A stretch of DNA of 64,000 nt from Chitinophaga terrae (ex Kim and Jung 2007) (GTDB lineage: Bacteria > Bacteroidota > Bacteroidia > Chitinophagales > Chitinophagaceae). The stretch spans positions 62,001 to 126,000 of the forward strand of contig NZ_FNRL01000010.1 of the NCBI RefSeq assembly GCF_900107795.1. The letters run 5' to 3'. Position 1 is the first letter of the stretch. Each line of letters opens with the position of its first letter. The translations under genes and the position numbers were made by a program. The notes beneath the pieces were generated by a model. That model was given only the letters and a program-made list of their open reading frames with translations. It searched no databases and was not told the DNA's origin. Positions 45,223 to 54,477 of the stretch are shown piece by piece.

Positions 45223-46278
45223 TTAGCGGAAAGTGATCTCCGTAGCCCCGTAACCATATTTTGCGTGGTATTGGTTCACAAAGCTGGCTACTTCCGGCGT
45301 TTGCCTGAGGATGTTATGAATTTCTTCCTTCAGTTTGCCTTTCCCCACTCCGTGGATCACTACCATATTGTGCTGGTGATGGCTGATAGCAAGGTCGAGG
45401 TACCGTTGGAAAGCATTCAGCTGAACTGCGAGGATAGCGATATTGCTCATGCCTTTCCAGTTCTTCTCCAAAGCTTCAATATGCAGATCCACTTCGTGTT
45501 GAGGCGTTAAAGTAGTTTCGGGCTGCAGCTGGATCTTGCTCAGCAGGCTGGCAAAATTACCTGAACCGATAGTGGTCACCGGCGCTTTCTTCTTGCCTGA
45601 GTTCTGCTCTGGCGGGGCAACCGGTTCCGGTTCTTTAGGCGGGAATTTATCGAATAGCGGGTAAGTAAGCGTCGCTTCCGATTTGGTCCTTAACTCCTCC
45701 AGTTGCACGAACATCTGCTTAGGCTTGATCTTCCAGGTCTTTTTAACCGAGGTAGCCAGGCCAGGCTGAGGATCTTTGAGGAAAAAAGTGAATTCCAGGC
45801 GTGGATTGTCGTTCAATGACGGGAACAACAAATCGGCCAGGTAAAAGTGATTATAAGGATGGATTTCGTTCTTGATCTCCAGGTCTAACTGGTTGTTTAA
45901 CCAGATCTGGAAATAAAATCTCATCGCATATGGGCTGTCATTGAACAGGTGAAACTTCATCAGTTTTACCACTTCATCATATCCATCCATCTCATAAACA
46001 GGCAAAACAGACAGGAACACTCCTTTATCAACCTTCAGGGTTTCGTACTTGCGACGATCTACTTTTATTTCATCACCCGGGATCAACCTGGGTTTATCTT
46101 TCACTAATTTCTGCTGGGTAAAACGGTGGAAGTAAGGAAAATCTATCTGGTCCAGGTACACAGGGAAGGCGGTACCTTTGATCTCGATCATCACCATGTT
46201 ATCATTCACAAAATCAACCACTGTACCTTCCTCCTTGGAACTCAACAGTAAAATTTTATCTCCAATTTGGTATTTCAT
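45223..46278 (-). CDS. DUF2027 and Smr domain protein (MutS2-like)
   Basis: The start at 46278 (MKYQIGDKILLLSSKEEG) is preferred; an upstream in-frame start at 46320 would run into the hairpin repeat. The 351-aa protein has an N-terminal beta-rich KOW/Tudor-like and DUF2027 region and a C-terminal Smr domain (about 270-351) with DLHIEAL and VIHGVGKGKLKEEI, the HGxGxG motif. Smr domains nick or bind nucleic acids. The MutS ATPase portion is absent. The function of this Bacteroidota-specific combination is unclear. Confidence 0.88.
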   Translation of the reverse strand: MKYQIGDKILLLSSKEEGTVVDFVNDNMVMIEIKGTAFPVYLDQIDFPYFHRFTQQKLVKDKPRLIPGDEIKVDRRKYETLKVDKGVFLSVLPVYEMDGYDEVVKLMKFHLFNDSPYAMRFYFQIWLNNQLDLEIKNEIHPYNHFYLADLLFPSLNDNPRLEFTFFLKDPQPGLATSVKKTWKIKPKQMFVQLEELRTKSEATLTYPLFDKFPPKEPEPVAPPEQNSGKKKAPVTTIGSGNFASLLSKIQLQPETTLTPQHEVDLHIEALEKNWKGMSNIAILAVQLNAFQRYLDLAISHHQHNMVVIHGVGKGKLKEEIHNILRQTPEVASFVNQYHAKYGYGATEITFR

Positions 46279-46309
46279 AATGCATTCTTCTAAACCGCAA
46301 AAGTAAGAA

Positions 46310-46564
46310 GTTTCACGCAAAGGCGCAGAGATTGCAAAGAGGCAAAGAATTTTTTTAAGAGGCAGAGGATTTTTTTAAGAAACAAAGGACTTTGTTGAGA
46401 AACAAAGAAATGGCAAGAAAATAAGGAGGCGGAGATTATTTCACCATATAACATAATCTCTGTCTCTCTACTTTCTTAACAACTTCTTTGTTTCTTAACA
46501 AAGTCCTCTGCCTCTTAAAAAAATTCTTTGCCTCTTTGCAATCTCTGCCCCTTTGCGTGAAACT
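46310..46564. repeat. Long inverted repeat (hairpin element, copy 2)
   Basis: The ends GTTTCACGCAAAGG (46310-46323) and its complement (46551-46564) begin arms of about 60 bp that match with one mismatch, rich in CAAAG and GGCAGAG blocks. Beyond that the arms continue to pair imperfectly toward the centre near 46440, where one arm carries an extra T7AAGAAACAAAGGA-like segment. An additional CGCGTGAAAC follows at 46565. It lies between two leftward genes and resembles copy 1 at 24 kb in ends and composition. Confidence 0.85.
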
Positions 46565-46573
46565 CGCGTGAAA

Positions 46574-47041
46574 CTAGAAATCGGCGTAGCGCCGGTTGCG
46601 GGGCCGTTCCGGGTGTTTACGCATGTATTCGTCCACGGAGATGCGGCCGCTGCCTTCGACGGCAAACAGGATCAGTAAAACTAAGATTAAGACAGAAAGT
46701 CCGACAGTCTGGTACTCGTTAAAAAGGCCGGTTGGAGAGTGAAAGAAGATCAGTGCGCCCAGCAGCACCGGGATATTAAGAATAGAAGCCAATCTGGTAA
46801 ACAAACCCATTGCAATAAACAGTCCGCCAACTATGTGGGCAAAAACCACGTAGTGCCCGAGCATTACCGACAAGGCGGCTAAACTCGGATTCTGGTGAAT
46901 GACGGCGATAAGAGCATCCCTTTCCTGAACAAATCGGATACCCACTACCAGTAAAAATACGCCCAGCAGAATGCGTACAGCACTCAGCCAGTTGGGATGG
47001 TGTGTGTCACCCCAGTGTTCAACCCGTTGTAGCATGTTCAT
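46574..47041 (-). CDS. DoxX family membrane protein
   Basis: With the start at 47041 (MNMLQRVEHW) the protein has 155 aa; an in-frame alternative at 47062 adds seven residues. Four hydrophobic helices, RILLGVFLLVVGIRF, HYVVFAHIVGGLFIAMGLFTRLA and a short basic C-terminus (KHPERPRNRRY) fit DoxX/SURF4-like proteins. The family is linked to redox or oxidative-stress roles, but the activity is uncertain. It lies 47 bp downstream of the permease gene, same strand, and its stop is 9 bp from the hairpin repeat. Confidence 0.88.
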   Translation of the reverse strand: MNMLQRVEHWGDTHHPNWLSAVRILLGVFLLVVGIRFVQERDALIAVIHQNPSLAALSVMLGHYVVFAHIVGGLFIAMGLFTRLASILNIPVLLGALIFFHSPTGLFNEYQTVGLSVLILVLLILFAVEGSGRISVDEYMRKHPERPRNRRYADF

Positions 47042-47088
47042 AAAATAAAATTTTAGGATCAAAGAGCTACTATGAAGTTACTAAACTA

Positions 47089-48729
47089 TTACGAGTTGGC
47101 AACGCCCCTTAACTTGCTGTTGAACTTGCTGTAAGTGAAATAAATGGTTAAACCGATAACCAGCCAGATGGAGAAAACGATCCAGTTCTTTAATTCGATC
47201 TCTGTCATGAGGTAAAAGCAGCTCAGCATACCTAGCACCGGGATCAGGGAAAGCCTGCGGACGAACGACAGGAAGGTCATTATAACAGTGGCTACTGCAA
47301 AAAGGAAGAACGGAATGTTATGTTTCCAGACCGACCAGCCTTCGTTTACGGCTCCAAACCTTCTCCCTATCTCTTCCCGGAACAAAATGGCCAGGACTAC
47401 GATAAGCACCGGAACAATGAACCGCCCGTTGATATAAGGCAGCCTGAATCTTTTATTGGCTTTATTGTCGTCTTCGGGCAGCAATAAAACGCCGCCGCAT
47501 ACCAAAATAAAGGCAAACAGGGTACCGATGCTGGTAAGGTCTGTTACAATGGTCAGGTTTAAAAACAGGGCCGGTACGCCAACGATAATACCGGTTATAA
47601 TGGTAGCGAAGGAAGGTGTTTTAAAACGAGGATGGATCTTGCTGAACTTCTTGGGCAATAACCCGTCGCGGCTCATGCTCATCCAGATCCGTGGCTGCCC
47701 TATCTGGAATACAAGCAATACGCTGGCGGTGGCAATTACGGCGCTGATCGAGATTATATAGCTGATCTTTGTAAGGCCCACGCTGGTGAATACAAAGGCC
47801 AGGGGATCGTCCACTTTCAGGCTGGTAAAAGGCACCATGCCGGTGAGTACGAACGAGATCAGGATATATAATACTGTGCAGATGATAAGCGAATAGATCA
47901 TGCCTTTGGGCAGGTCGCGCTGGGGATTGGAACATTCTTCCGCCGTGGTGCTTACCGCATCAAAGCCTATATAGGCAAAAAACACGGCAGACACGCCTTT
48001 TAATACCCCGGAGAAACCATTAGGCATAAACGGGTTCCAGTTTTCAGGATTTACGTAAAAGAACCCTACTACTATCACGAAGAGGATAACGAGGATCTTC
48101 AGCAATACCATGAAATTGGCGGTGCGTTTACTTTCCTGGATGCCCACATAGGCCAGGTAAGTGATGATCACGGTAATAAGGAAAGCCGGTAGATTGAGTA
48201 TGACAGGCACGCCGCCAATGGTTGGGGCAGCGGCTAAAACTTCGGGGGATACGCTATCGTAATTATTGGTTAGCCAAACGGGAATGTCCAGCCCGAACCC
48301 TTTCAGGAGGTTGTTGAAATAGCCTCCCCAGGAAATGGCAACAGCTATATTACCGATGGCGTATTCCAGGATCAGCGCCCAGCCGATCACCCAGGCTGCC
48401 AGTTCGCCGAACGTTACGTAAGAATAAGTGTATGCGCTTCCGGAAACAGGTACCCTGCTGGCAAATTCGGCGTAGCATAACGCGGAAAAACCGCAGGTGA
48501 TGGCAGTGATCACGAATAACAGGGAAACGGCAGGCCCTCCGTGGAAGGACGCTTCGCCGATCGTAGAAAAGATACCGGCTCCAATTACAGCGGCAATTCC
48601 CATAGCTGTCAGGTCTTTCACTTTCAAGACCTTGTGCATGCTTCCTGTTTCATGACCTTCTGTAAATCCTTCTTTAGAGTCTTTAATAATGGTGGCAAGT
48701 GACTTTTTACGAAACAGCGAATTTGACAT
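47089..48729 (-). CDS. APC-superfamily amino acid permease (cationic-amino-acid-transporter-like)
   Basis: The 546-aa protein has twelve or more membrane helices. GIAAVIGAGIFSTIGEA is the conserved first-helix unwinding motif of APC transporters, and VFFAYIGFDAVSTTAEE in helix 6 is characteristic of the CAT/YfnA group. It probably imports amino acids by proton symport. A cytoplasmic N-terminus of about 35 residues precedes the first helix. It is followed by DoxX and preceded by the terminator of the polyprenyl synthase operon. Confidence 0.93.
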   Translation of the reverse strand: MSNSLFRKKSLATIIKDSKEGFTEGHETGSMHKVLKVKDLTAMGIAAVIGAGIFSTIGEASFHGGPAVSLLFVITAITCGFSALCYAEFASRVPVSGSAYTYSYVTFGELAAWVIGWALILEYAIGNIAVAISWGGYFNNLLKGFGLDIPVWLTNNYDSVSPEVLAAAPTIGGVPVILNLPAFLITVIITYLAYVGIQESKRTANFMVLLKILVILFVIVVGFFYVNPENWNPFMPNGFSGVLKGVSAVFFAYIGFDAVSTTAEECSNPQRDLPKGMIYSLIICTVLYILISFVLTGMVPFTSLKVDDPLAFVFTSVGLTKISYIISISAVIATASVLLVFQIGQPRIWMSMSRDGLLPKKFSKIHPRFKTPSFATIITGIIVGVPALFLNLTIVTDLTSIGTLFAFILVCGGVLLLPEDDNKANKRFRLPYINGRFIVPVLIVVLAILFREEIGRRFGAVNEGWSVWKHNIPFFLFAVATVIMTFLSFVRRLSLIPVLGMLSCFYLMTEIELKNWIVFSIWLVIGLTIYFTYSKFNSKLRGVANS

Positions 48730-48789
48730 TGGCTAAGGAATTACGATTACAGGTTGTTCTTAAATTTAGTGATTTTTGTTGTCTTACCT

Positions 48790-48846
48790 TATAAAAAATG
48801 CTGCGCACCTGACATTGTCTTCAGACCAATCCGGTGTGCGCAGCAT
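48790..48846 (-). terminator. Terminator of the bioD-to-polyprenyl-synthase operon
   Basis: ATGCTGCGCAC (48798-48808) pairs with GTGCGCAGCAT (48836-48846), an 11-bp perfect stem with a 27-nt loop. Reading on the minus strand, the stem is followed by TTTTTTAT. It lies about 55 bp past the polyprenyl synthase stop. Confidence 0.75.
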
Positions 48847-48900
48847 CTTCAACTGTCCTGAAAGAGACACGCGAATATAATGCGATTTTAAATATAAAAC

Positions 48901-49872
48901 TTACTGCTGCCTTTCCAACAGGAAGTTAGCCAGTTCTTTCAGGCCTTCCTTGCGGTTCGACAGTACGGCGATTTCATCCAGGTTGCCGAAGGCCAGCTGG
49001 GTAAATCTTTCCTTTTCCTTCTCCGCCCATTTATCGACCTTGCAGGACGTAAAGATATCCAGTACCCTGTCAACCTTATCTTCCGGTGATGTTTCCAGCA
49101 GGGTTTTCAGTTCCTTACGGGCAGCGGGGCTGCATAGTTCAAGTGCTTTTAAAAGCAGGAAAGTTTTCTTGTTGACCAGGATATCGCCTCCTTTCTGTTT
49201 GCCGAATTTATCCGGATCGCCGAAAGCGTCGAGATAGTCGTCCTGTATCTGGAAAGCGATACCAACATTCTTTCCGAAGGCATAGATATGTTGCTGGTTT
49301 CCTTCTCCCGCTCCGCCGATAATAGCGCCTAACTGCAAACTTGCAGCAAGCAATACGGAGGTTTTCAGCGCGATCATCTCCACATAGTCATCATACTTTA
49401 CCGCTTCGGGGTCCTGGGTTTCAAAGTCCATATCCAGCTGCTGGCCTTCACAGACTTCTATCGCCGCTTTATTGAATACATTAATGATCTTTTGTTTGTA
49501 ACCTGCATTCACTTTATTCAAATACTCATAAACGTTGATCAGCATTACATCTCCTGCGAGTATGGCGGCTGATTCGCCGTATATGGTGTGGGCTGTAGGC
49601 TTTCCTCTTCTTAACGGGGCCTTGTCCATAATATCGTCGTGCAGTAAAGTAAAGTTATGGAACAACTCTATTGCCGTACCTACCTGGAAAGCATCCGGGT
49701 GTAATTCATTGAATAACTCGTTACCCATTAAACAAAGCACAGGCCTGATGCGCTTACCTCCCATTTCCAGGATATGATTGGCTGAACTGTACAGCCTTGT
49801 AGGTTTTTCCGGGAATTTCTGATGGTCAAAATGTTGATTGAACTGCGCTATTAACTCTTTGAATGAATGCAT
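48901..49872 (-). CDS. Polyprenyl diphosphate synthase (IspA/GGPP synthase-like)
   Basis: The 323-aa all-helical prenyltransferase has the first Asp-rich motif in LLHDDIMDKAPLRRGKPT and the second in FQIQDDYLDAFGD. It condenses isopentenyl diphosphate onto an allylic diphosphate. The spacing DDxxD (not DDxxxxD) and the length are shared by farnesyl, geranylgeranyl and longer-chain synthases, so chain length cannot be stated with confidence. It is the last gene of the leftward bioD operon, 6 bp after rnr. Confidence 0.92.
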   Translation of the reverse strand: MHSFKELIAQFNQHFDHQKFPEKPTRLYSSANHILEMGGKRIRPVLCLMGNELFNELHPDAFQVGTAIELFHNFTLLHDDIMDKAPLRRGKPTAHTIYGESAAILAGDVMLINVYEYLNKVNAGYKQKIINVFNKAAIEVCEGQQLDMDFETQDPEAVKYDDYVEMIALKTSVLLAASLQLGAIIGGAGEGNQQHIYAFGKNVGIAFQIQDDYLDAFGDPDKFGKQKGGDILVNKKTFLLLKALELCSPAARKELKTLLETSPEDKVDRVLDIFTSCKVDKWAEKEKERFTQLAFGNLDEIAVLSNRKEGLKELANFLLERQQ

Positions 49873-49878
49873 TATTAA

Positions 49879-52806
49879 CTATTTACGCTTTTTCTTATCC
49901 GTCTTTTTAGCTGTTGCTTTTTTCGCCGCTGCCTTTTTAGGCTGGGCCGCGGCTTTTTTTGCCGGGGCTTTAGTGGCTTTCGTAGCAGCTGCTTTTTTTG
50001 GCGTTGCCGCTTTTTTAGAAGTGGCTGCTTTCTTAGGAGTAGTCGCCTTTTTAGGAGTAGCTGCCTTTTTAGCCGTTGTTGCTTTTTTAGGAGCAACAGC
50101 CACTTTAGAGGTTGCGGCCTTTTTAGCTGTAGCCGCTTTCTTAGGAGTAGCTGCTTTTTTAGGGGCTGCTACTTTCTTTACAGCAGTTTTCCCGGTTGTC
50201 GCTTTCTTTGCCGGAGCTGTCTTCGGCTTAGCTGCAACAGGTTTCTCCGTCGCTTTCTTCGCAGCAGCTTTCTTTGGCGTTGCCTTTTTAGCCGGCGCTT
50301 TTGCAGTTGCTTTCTGCCCGGTTGCTTTTTTAGACTTCTCCGCAGTTTCAACAACCGCTTTTTTAGGCTTCGCAGCAGGTTTAACTTCCTTCGCTTCTTT
50401 CGCTTTAGCTGGTTTACCTTCAGCTGCTTTTTTACGTGTAGGCGCAGTCGTTACCACAGCAGATCCTTTGGCTGTCTTCTTCTCTTTTGCCTTACCAGTC
50501 GCCTTTTGGTCGTTAGACGCCGGTGTTGTTACGGCAGCGGCTTTCTCTTCTTTAGCCTTTATTGGTTCAGCTTTTTTGGCTGCAGGCATTGCTGTGGCAG
50601 GAGTAACTACCGGTTCAACAGGTTTCGGAACTACCGCCACATGTGTTTCTGCTTCTACCAGGTCTACAACCGGGGTTGGAGTTGGTTCGCTCAGCGACAC
50701 AGAAGGCGCCGGAACCTGAGGCGTTACGGGTTTAGGACGATGTTTGTCTTTCTTCTTTTTCCTTTCATCCGGCCTCTGAGCCTGCCTGAATTTATTGGCA
50801 GGGGAAGCAGCTGCGGAACGGGACAATTCATCTTCCAGGTCGTAGTCGAGCTGGCGTTTGGCCAGGCTCGCAGCTACCACGCGGATCGTCACTTTATCCC
50901 CTATCCTGAATTTGCGGCCGGTCAGCTGACCAACCAGCGAGTATTCGTTCTCGTTATAAACGTAATCTTCTTTCCTGTTCAGGTTATGGATGCTCACTAA
51001 ACCTTCACACTTGGTTTCTATCGTTTCTACCCAGAACCCGAAATGCGCCACTCCACTGATCACACCATCGAAGGTTTCACCAATGAACTGCTGCATGTAT
51101 TCTACCTGTTTGTACTTATTCCCCGCCCTTTCAGCTTCCATGGCCTTACGTTCCATTTCAGAGCTGTGTTTGCATTTTTGCTCCATCTGTTTATCAGGAT
51201 GGATGTTATTACTGAGGCATTCGGCCAGCACCCTGTGCACCAGCACATCGGGATAGCGGCGGATAGGAGATGTAAAATGGCAGTAGTCGGCGAACCCAAG
51301 CCCGTAGTGACCGATATTCTCCACGGTATATGCGGCTTTGGCCATGGTACGGATGCCCAGGGTTTCCAGCACCGGTTGTTCAGGTTTTCCCTGTACGAAC
51401 TGCAGCATATAGTTGAAGGAACGTGCAATGCTTTCAGGAGAAGAGGTATCAAAACGATAACCGAACTTACCTGCGAACAACGCAAAGATCTTCAGTTTTT
51501 CAGGGTCAGGGGTATCGTGCACCCTGTAAGGGAAAGGAACCGGTTGGTTATTTACCCGGATCTTCGATACGTAGGTAGCAACCGTGCGGTTGGCCAGCAA
51601 CATAAATTCTTCGATGAGCTGGTGCGCCTCCTTGCTTTCCTTGATCACGATCCCCAGCGGTTTGCCGGTTTCGTCCAGTTTAAACCTCACTTCCTGGGAA
51701 GAGAAGTTGATCGCTCCATTCTTAAATCGTTCCGCTCTCAGCGTCTGCGCGATCTTGTTCAGCAAAAGTATCTCTTTGTTGTAGAGGCCTTGGCCGGATT
51801 CGATGATCTCCTGCACTTCTTCGTAGGTGAAGCGGTGATCGGAGTGAATAACGGTGCGGCCTATCCAATGGTGGTTAACCTCTCCTTTCTCGTTCATCTG
51901 GAAGATGGCGGAAAAGGTCAGTTTATCTTCATGTGGTCGTAGAGAGCACAATTCGTTCGAAATTTTTTCAGGCAACATCGGCAATACCCTGTCCGGCAGG
52001 TAAACAGAAGTAGCTCTTCTGTCGGCCTCCGCATCCAGTGCGGTACCTGGCAGCACATAATGGCTTACATCGGCAATATGCACTCCTATTTCATACCAGC
52101 CATTTTTAAGCAGCCGGATAGAAATGGCGTCATCGAAATCTTTTGCATCTACCGGGTCGATGGTCATGGTTAGAATATCCCGTACATCTTTTCGTTTAGC
52201 CACTTCCTCGCCGGAGATGTTTTCCTGGATGCGGCTTAATTCGTCCAGCACTTCCTGTGGGAAGTTGAGCGGGAAACCAGCGTCTATCAGGATCTCTTTC
52301 ATGGCCAGGTCGTTGGAGTTGGTAGCGTCCAGGATCTCGAGGATCTCTCCTACCGGCTTCTTCGATTTTTCGCCCCATGCCACTACTTTCACCACTGCTT
52401 TATCGCCGTCTTTTACGCCGGGCAATATCGCATTGGCGGGTATATAGATGTCGGGCATGAAAAGCCCTTTATCGGGGATCAGGAAAGCAAAGCCCTTGCT
52501 CAACTGCAGGGTTCCTGTAAATTCTGTTTTGCTTCGTTTGGTGACATCTGTAACAATTCCTTCCATCCGGCCTTCATGGCGGCCTTGTTTGAGCACTTCT
52601 ACCAGCACTTCGTCTCCATTCAGGGCGGTATGCAGGTTCTTCTGCTTTACCATGATATCTCTTGGCAATCCATCTACCGTTACAAAAGCCATCCCCGACC
52701 TGGTAACTTCTACCACGCCTTTATAGACTTTCTTAGATCCGTTGAACTGTTGTTGAGGATGATGGTTCCGTTTATCTTTCCGCTTGTTTTTCTTTCTTTT
52801 ACTCAT
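49879..52806 (-). CDS. rnr: Ribonuclease R with a very long Lys/Ala/Pro-rich C-terminal tail
   Basis: The first 660 or so residues are a standard RNase II-family exonuclease: basic N-terminus, cold-shock OB domains, the RNB catalytic core starting TMTIDPVDAKDFDDAIS (metal-binding Asp residues), and a C-terminal S1 domain ending near QLDYDLEDEL. Then about 315 residues of low complexity follow, first Pro/Val/Glu-rich and then repeats of the type PKKAATxKKA up to the final KKTDKKKRK. E. coli RNase R ends in a basic tail of about 80 residues; this one is far longer and resembles eukaryotic histone H1 tails. The tail may aid RNA, ribosome or nucleoid binding. Confidence 0.94.
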   Translation of the reverse strand: MSKRKKNKRKDKRNHHPQQQFNGSKKVYKGVVEVTRSGMAFVTVDGLPRDIMVKQKNLHTALNGDEVLVEVLKQGRHEGRMEGIVTDVTKRSKTEFTGTLQLSKGFAFLIPDKGLFMPDIYIPANAILPGVKDGDKAVVKVVAWGEKSKKPVGEILEILDATNSNDLAMKEILIDAGFPLNFPQEVLDELSRIQENISGEEVAKRKDVRDILTMTIDPVDAKDFDDAISIRLLKNGWYEIGVHIADVSHYVLPGTALDAEADRRATSVYLPDRVLPMLPEKISNELCSLRPHEDKLTFSAIFQMNEKGEVNHHWIGRTVIHSDHRFTYEEVQEIIESGQGLYNKEILLLNKIAQTLRAERFKNGAINFSSQEVRFKLDETGKPLGIVIKESKEAHQLIEEFMLLANRTVATYVSKIRVNNQPVPFPYRVHDTPDPEKLKIFALFAGKFGYRFDTSSPESIARSFNYMLQFVQGKPEQPVLETLGIRTMAKAAYTVENIGHYGLGFADYCHFTSPIRRYPDVLVHRVLAECLSNNIHPDKQMEQKCKHSSEMERKAMEAERAGNKYKQVEYMQQFIGETFDGVISGVAHFGFWVETIETKCEGLVSIHNLNRKEDYVYNENEYSLVGQLTGRKFRIGDKVTIRVVAASLAKRQLDYDLEDELSRSAAASPANKFRQAQRPDERKKKKDKHRPKPVTPQVPAPSVSLSEPTPTPVVDLVEAETHVAVVPKPVEPVVTPATAMPAAKKAEPIKAKEEKAAAVTTPASNDQKATGKAKEKKTAKGSAVVTTAPTRKKAAEGKPAKAKEAKEVKPAAKPKKAVVETAEKSKKATGQKATAKAPAKKATPKKAAAKKATEKPVAAKPKTAPAKKATTGKTAVKKVAAPKKAATPKKAATAKKAATSKVAVAPKKATTAKKAATPKKATTPKKAATSKKAATPKKAAATKATKAPAKKAAAQPKKAAAKKATAKKTDKKKRK

Positions 52807-52824
52807 GTGTAAGTTGTAAGGTGA

Positions 52825-53895
52825 TCATTGACCGGTAACCAGTTGATACCGATTGATGTAGTCAATAATAAAGTTATTAAATAATGGCGCGTCATCAAAA
52901 AGGAATGCAATTTCTACAGGCATAACAGCCATCTGCAGGTTTTGTTCTGCCAGCGCTCCTTTGAGCAATTGCAGTCTGACAGCGTCCTTCTCGGTGGTAA
53001 TAACTATTTTATTGCTACCTGGCAGGTCATCACATTCTTTTTTAATTTTAGCAATATCCTTTTCCGTGTAGTAGTAGTGATCCGGAAACGACAACAGGAA
53101 TACCTGGTTATATCGTCTTCTCAGCTCTTCTAACAGGGGTTCTGGTCTGGCTATCCCGCATGCCAGCAATACGGTGGCCGACGTTGGCACATCAACCGGC
53201 TGATGGGTAACCATGTCCGTTAATGCTCCATACTGCAAGGTAGTAAAAAAGAGCCGCTGATGCGGTAAAGGATTTATTTCTTTTTCCAAAGCCTGCTTTT
53301 CGGCCACTGTCATGGCAGGCGGACACTTGGAAACTATAATACAGTCGGCCCGGTGATATCCTATCCTCCCTTCCCGGAGGCGGCCGAAAGGAACTACATG
53401 ATCCCTGGTGAACAGCCGGCTGTAATCAGTGATCATGATATTGAGCCCCGGTTTGATAGACCGGTGCTGGAAGGCATCGTCCAGCAGTATTACCTGGGTA
53501 TCGGGTTCATCGCTCAGCAATTGCGGCACCGCCAGCATTCGTTCTTCTCCCACACAAACTTTGATATCGGGGTATTTTGAATGAAACTGCATGGGCTCAT
53601 CGCCTATATCGGCGGCCGTACTATGCTCATCCGCCAGGATATAGCCGCTGGTGCGCCTGTTATATCCGCGGCTCAGGGTCGCTACTTTCATGTGATCTTT
53701 CAGCAGCCGGATAAGGTACTCTACGTGCGGGGTTTTCCCTGTACCGCCTACAGAAAGGTTGCCGGCAGAAATGATAGGTATGTCAAATTCCACTGCCGTA
53801 AGCAGTCCTTTATCATAGAACCTGTTCCTGATCCACATTACCAGGCCGTAAAGCAGTGAAAAAGGGTATAATAGAACTTTCAGGTAAGACAACAC
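52825..53895 (-). CDS. lpxK: Tetraacyldisaccharide 4'-kinase
   Basis: The 356-aa enzyme phosphorylates the 4' position of the lipid A precursor. An N-terminal membrane-associated helix (LKVLLYPFSLLYGLVMWIR) precedes the P-loop ISAGNLSVGGTGKTP. LLDDAFQHRSIKPGLNIMITD is the characteristic LpxK block containing the catalytic Asp-His region. Length is near the usual 325-360. Its presence shows a Gram-negative lipid A pathway. It lies 18 bp upstream of rnr and 6 bp downstream of the cyclo-ligase gene. Confidence 0.95.
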   Translation of the reverse strand: MLSYLKVLLYPFSLLYGLVMWIRNRFYDKGLLTAVEFDIPIISAGNLSVGGTGKTPHVEYLIRLLKDHMKVATLSRGYNRRTSGYILADEHSTAADIGDEPMQFHSKYPDIKVCVGEERMLAVPQLLSDEPDTQVILLDDAFQHRSIKPGLNIMITDYSRLFTRDHVVPFGRLREGRIGYHRADCIIVSKCPPAMTVAEKQALEKEINPLPHQRLFFTTLQYGALTDMVTHQPVDVPTSATVLLACGIARPEPLLEELRRRYNQVFLLSFPDHYYYTEKDIAKIKKECDDLPGSNKIVITTEKDAVRLQLLKGALAEQNLQMAVMPVEIAFLFDDAPLFNNFIIDYINRYQLVTGQ

Positions 53896-53901
53896 ATTAT
53901 T

Positions 53902-54477
53902 TTATTTAAAATGATAAATATTATCCGGCGTTACGACTGTATGCAGGGGAATATCCCAGGCATCCAGGTCTTCTATCGCCGGCACCGGTTCAAAAAAAGA
54001 CAGACCAACGGTTTTAACGCCAGGTTTGCATTGCTTCAGGAACCTGTCGTACATTCCTTTCCCATAACCCACCCGGTATCCGCGGGTATCGAATGCCAGC
54101 AGGGGCACAAATACCAGGTCTATATCTGCAGGCTGTACCTCGGTGCCGCTAACCGGTTCGGGAATGCCGAATTTGTTTTTAACCAGGACGGCATCCGGCT
54201 TCCAGAGAAAATGCTCCATGCTGCCGGTTTTCATGTCAGACCGGGAGATGGCCCATTCAAGGGACGGCTGATGTTCCCTGAACCATTTCACCAACGGCCA
54301 GGTGTTAACTTCCTTCTTCTCTGAAATAGGCAGGAAAATATGGGCTAACTTGATCTGCTGCAACGGTAACGTATAAACCCTCGACAACAGGCGGCCGTTC
54401 AGGTCTGCAGATATATCATCAGGCATATTGAGTCTTAGTTCCAGGAAATGTTTTCGTATATCCTTTTTAGTGGTCAT
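53902..54477 (-). CDS. 5-formyltetrahydrofolate cyclo-ligase
   Basis: The 191-aa enzyme converts 5-formyl-THF to 5,10-methenyl-THF with ATP. KKDIRKHFLELR at the N-terminus binds ATP, and VPLLAFDTRGYRVGYGKGMYDRFL is the family signature with the GYGKGYYDR-type motif. Length is standard. Its start overlaps the bioD stop by 4 bp and the lpxK gene follows 6 bp downstream. The symbol fau/ygfA is used in E. coli. Confidence 0.94.
   Translation of the reverse strand: MTTKKDIRKHFLELRLNMPDDISADLNGRLLSRVYTLPLQQIKLAHIFLPISEKKEVNTWPLVKWFREHQPSLEWAISRSDMKTGSMEHFLWKPDAVLVKNKFGIPEPVSGTEVQPADIDLVFVPLLAFDTRGYRVGYGKGMYDRFLKQCKPGVKTVGLSFFEPVPAIEDLDAWDIPLHTVVTPDNIYHFK

Noticed and set aside
46279-46320. N-terminal extension of the Smr protein to a start at 46320
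   Set aside because: The extension would be encoded by the hairpin repeat, while MKYQIGDK at 46278 begins the conserved domain.
49890-50350. Repeated units that could suggest a CRISPR or tandem array
   Set aside because: The repeats are imperfect, in frame and encode PKKAAT-type peptide repeats; there are no unique spacers of constant length.
49838-50719. Long Ala/Phe/Val-rich frame opposite the RNase R tail
   Set aside because: It is the complement of the Lys/Ala-codon repeats of rnr, has no family signature, and its composition is fully explained by the opposite strand.
51043-51942. 299-aa frame on the plus strand inside rnr
   Set aside because: It is antisense to the RNB catalytic core; no domain recognised.
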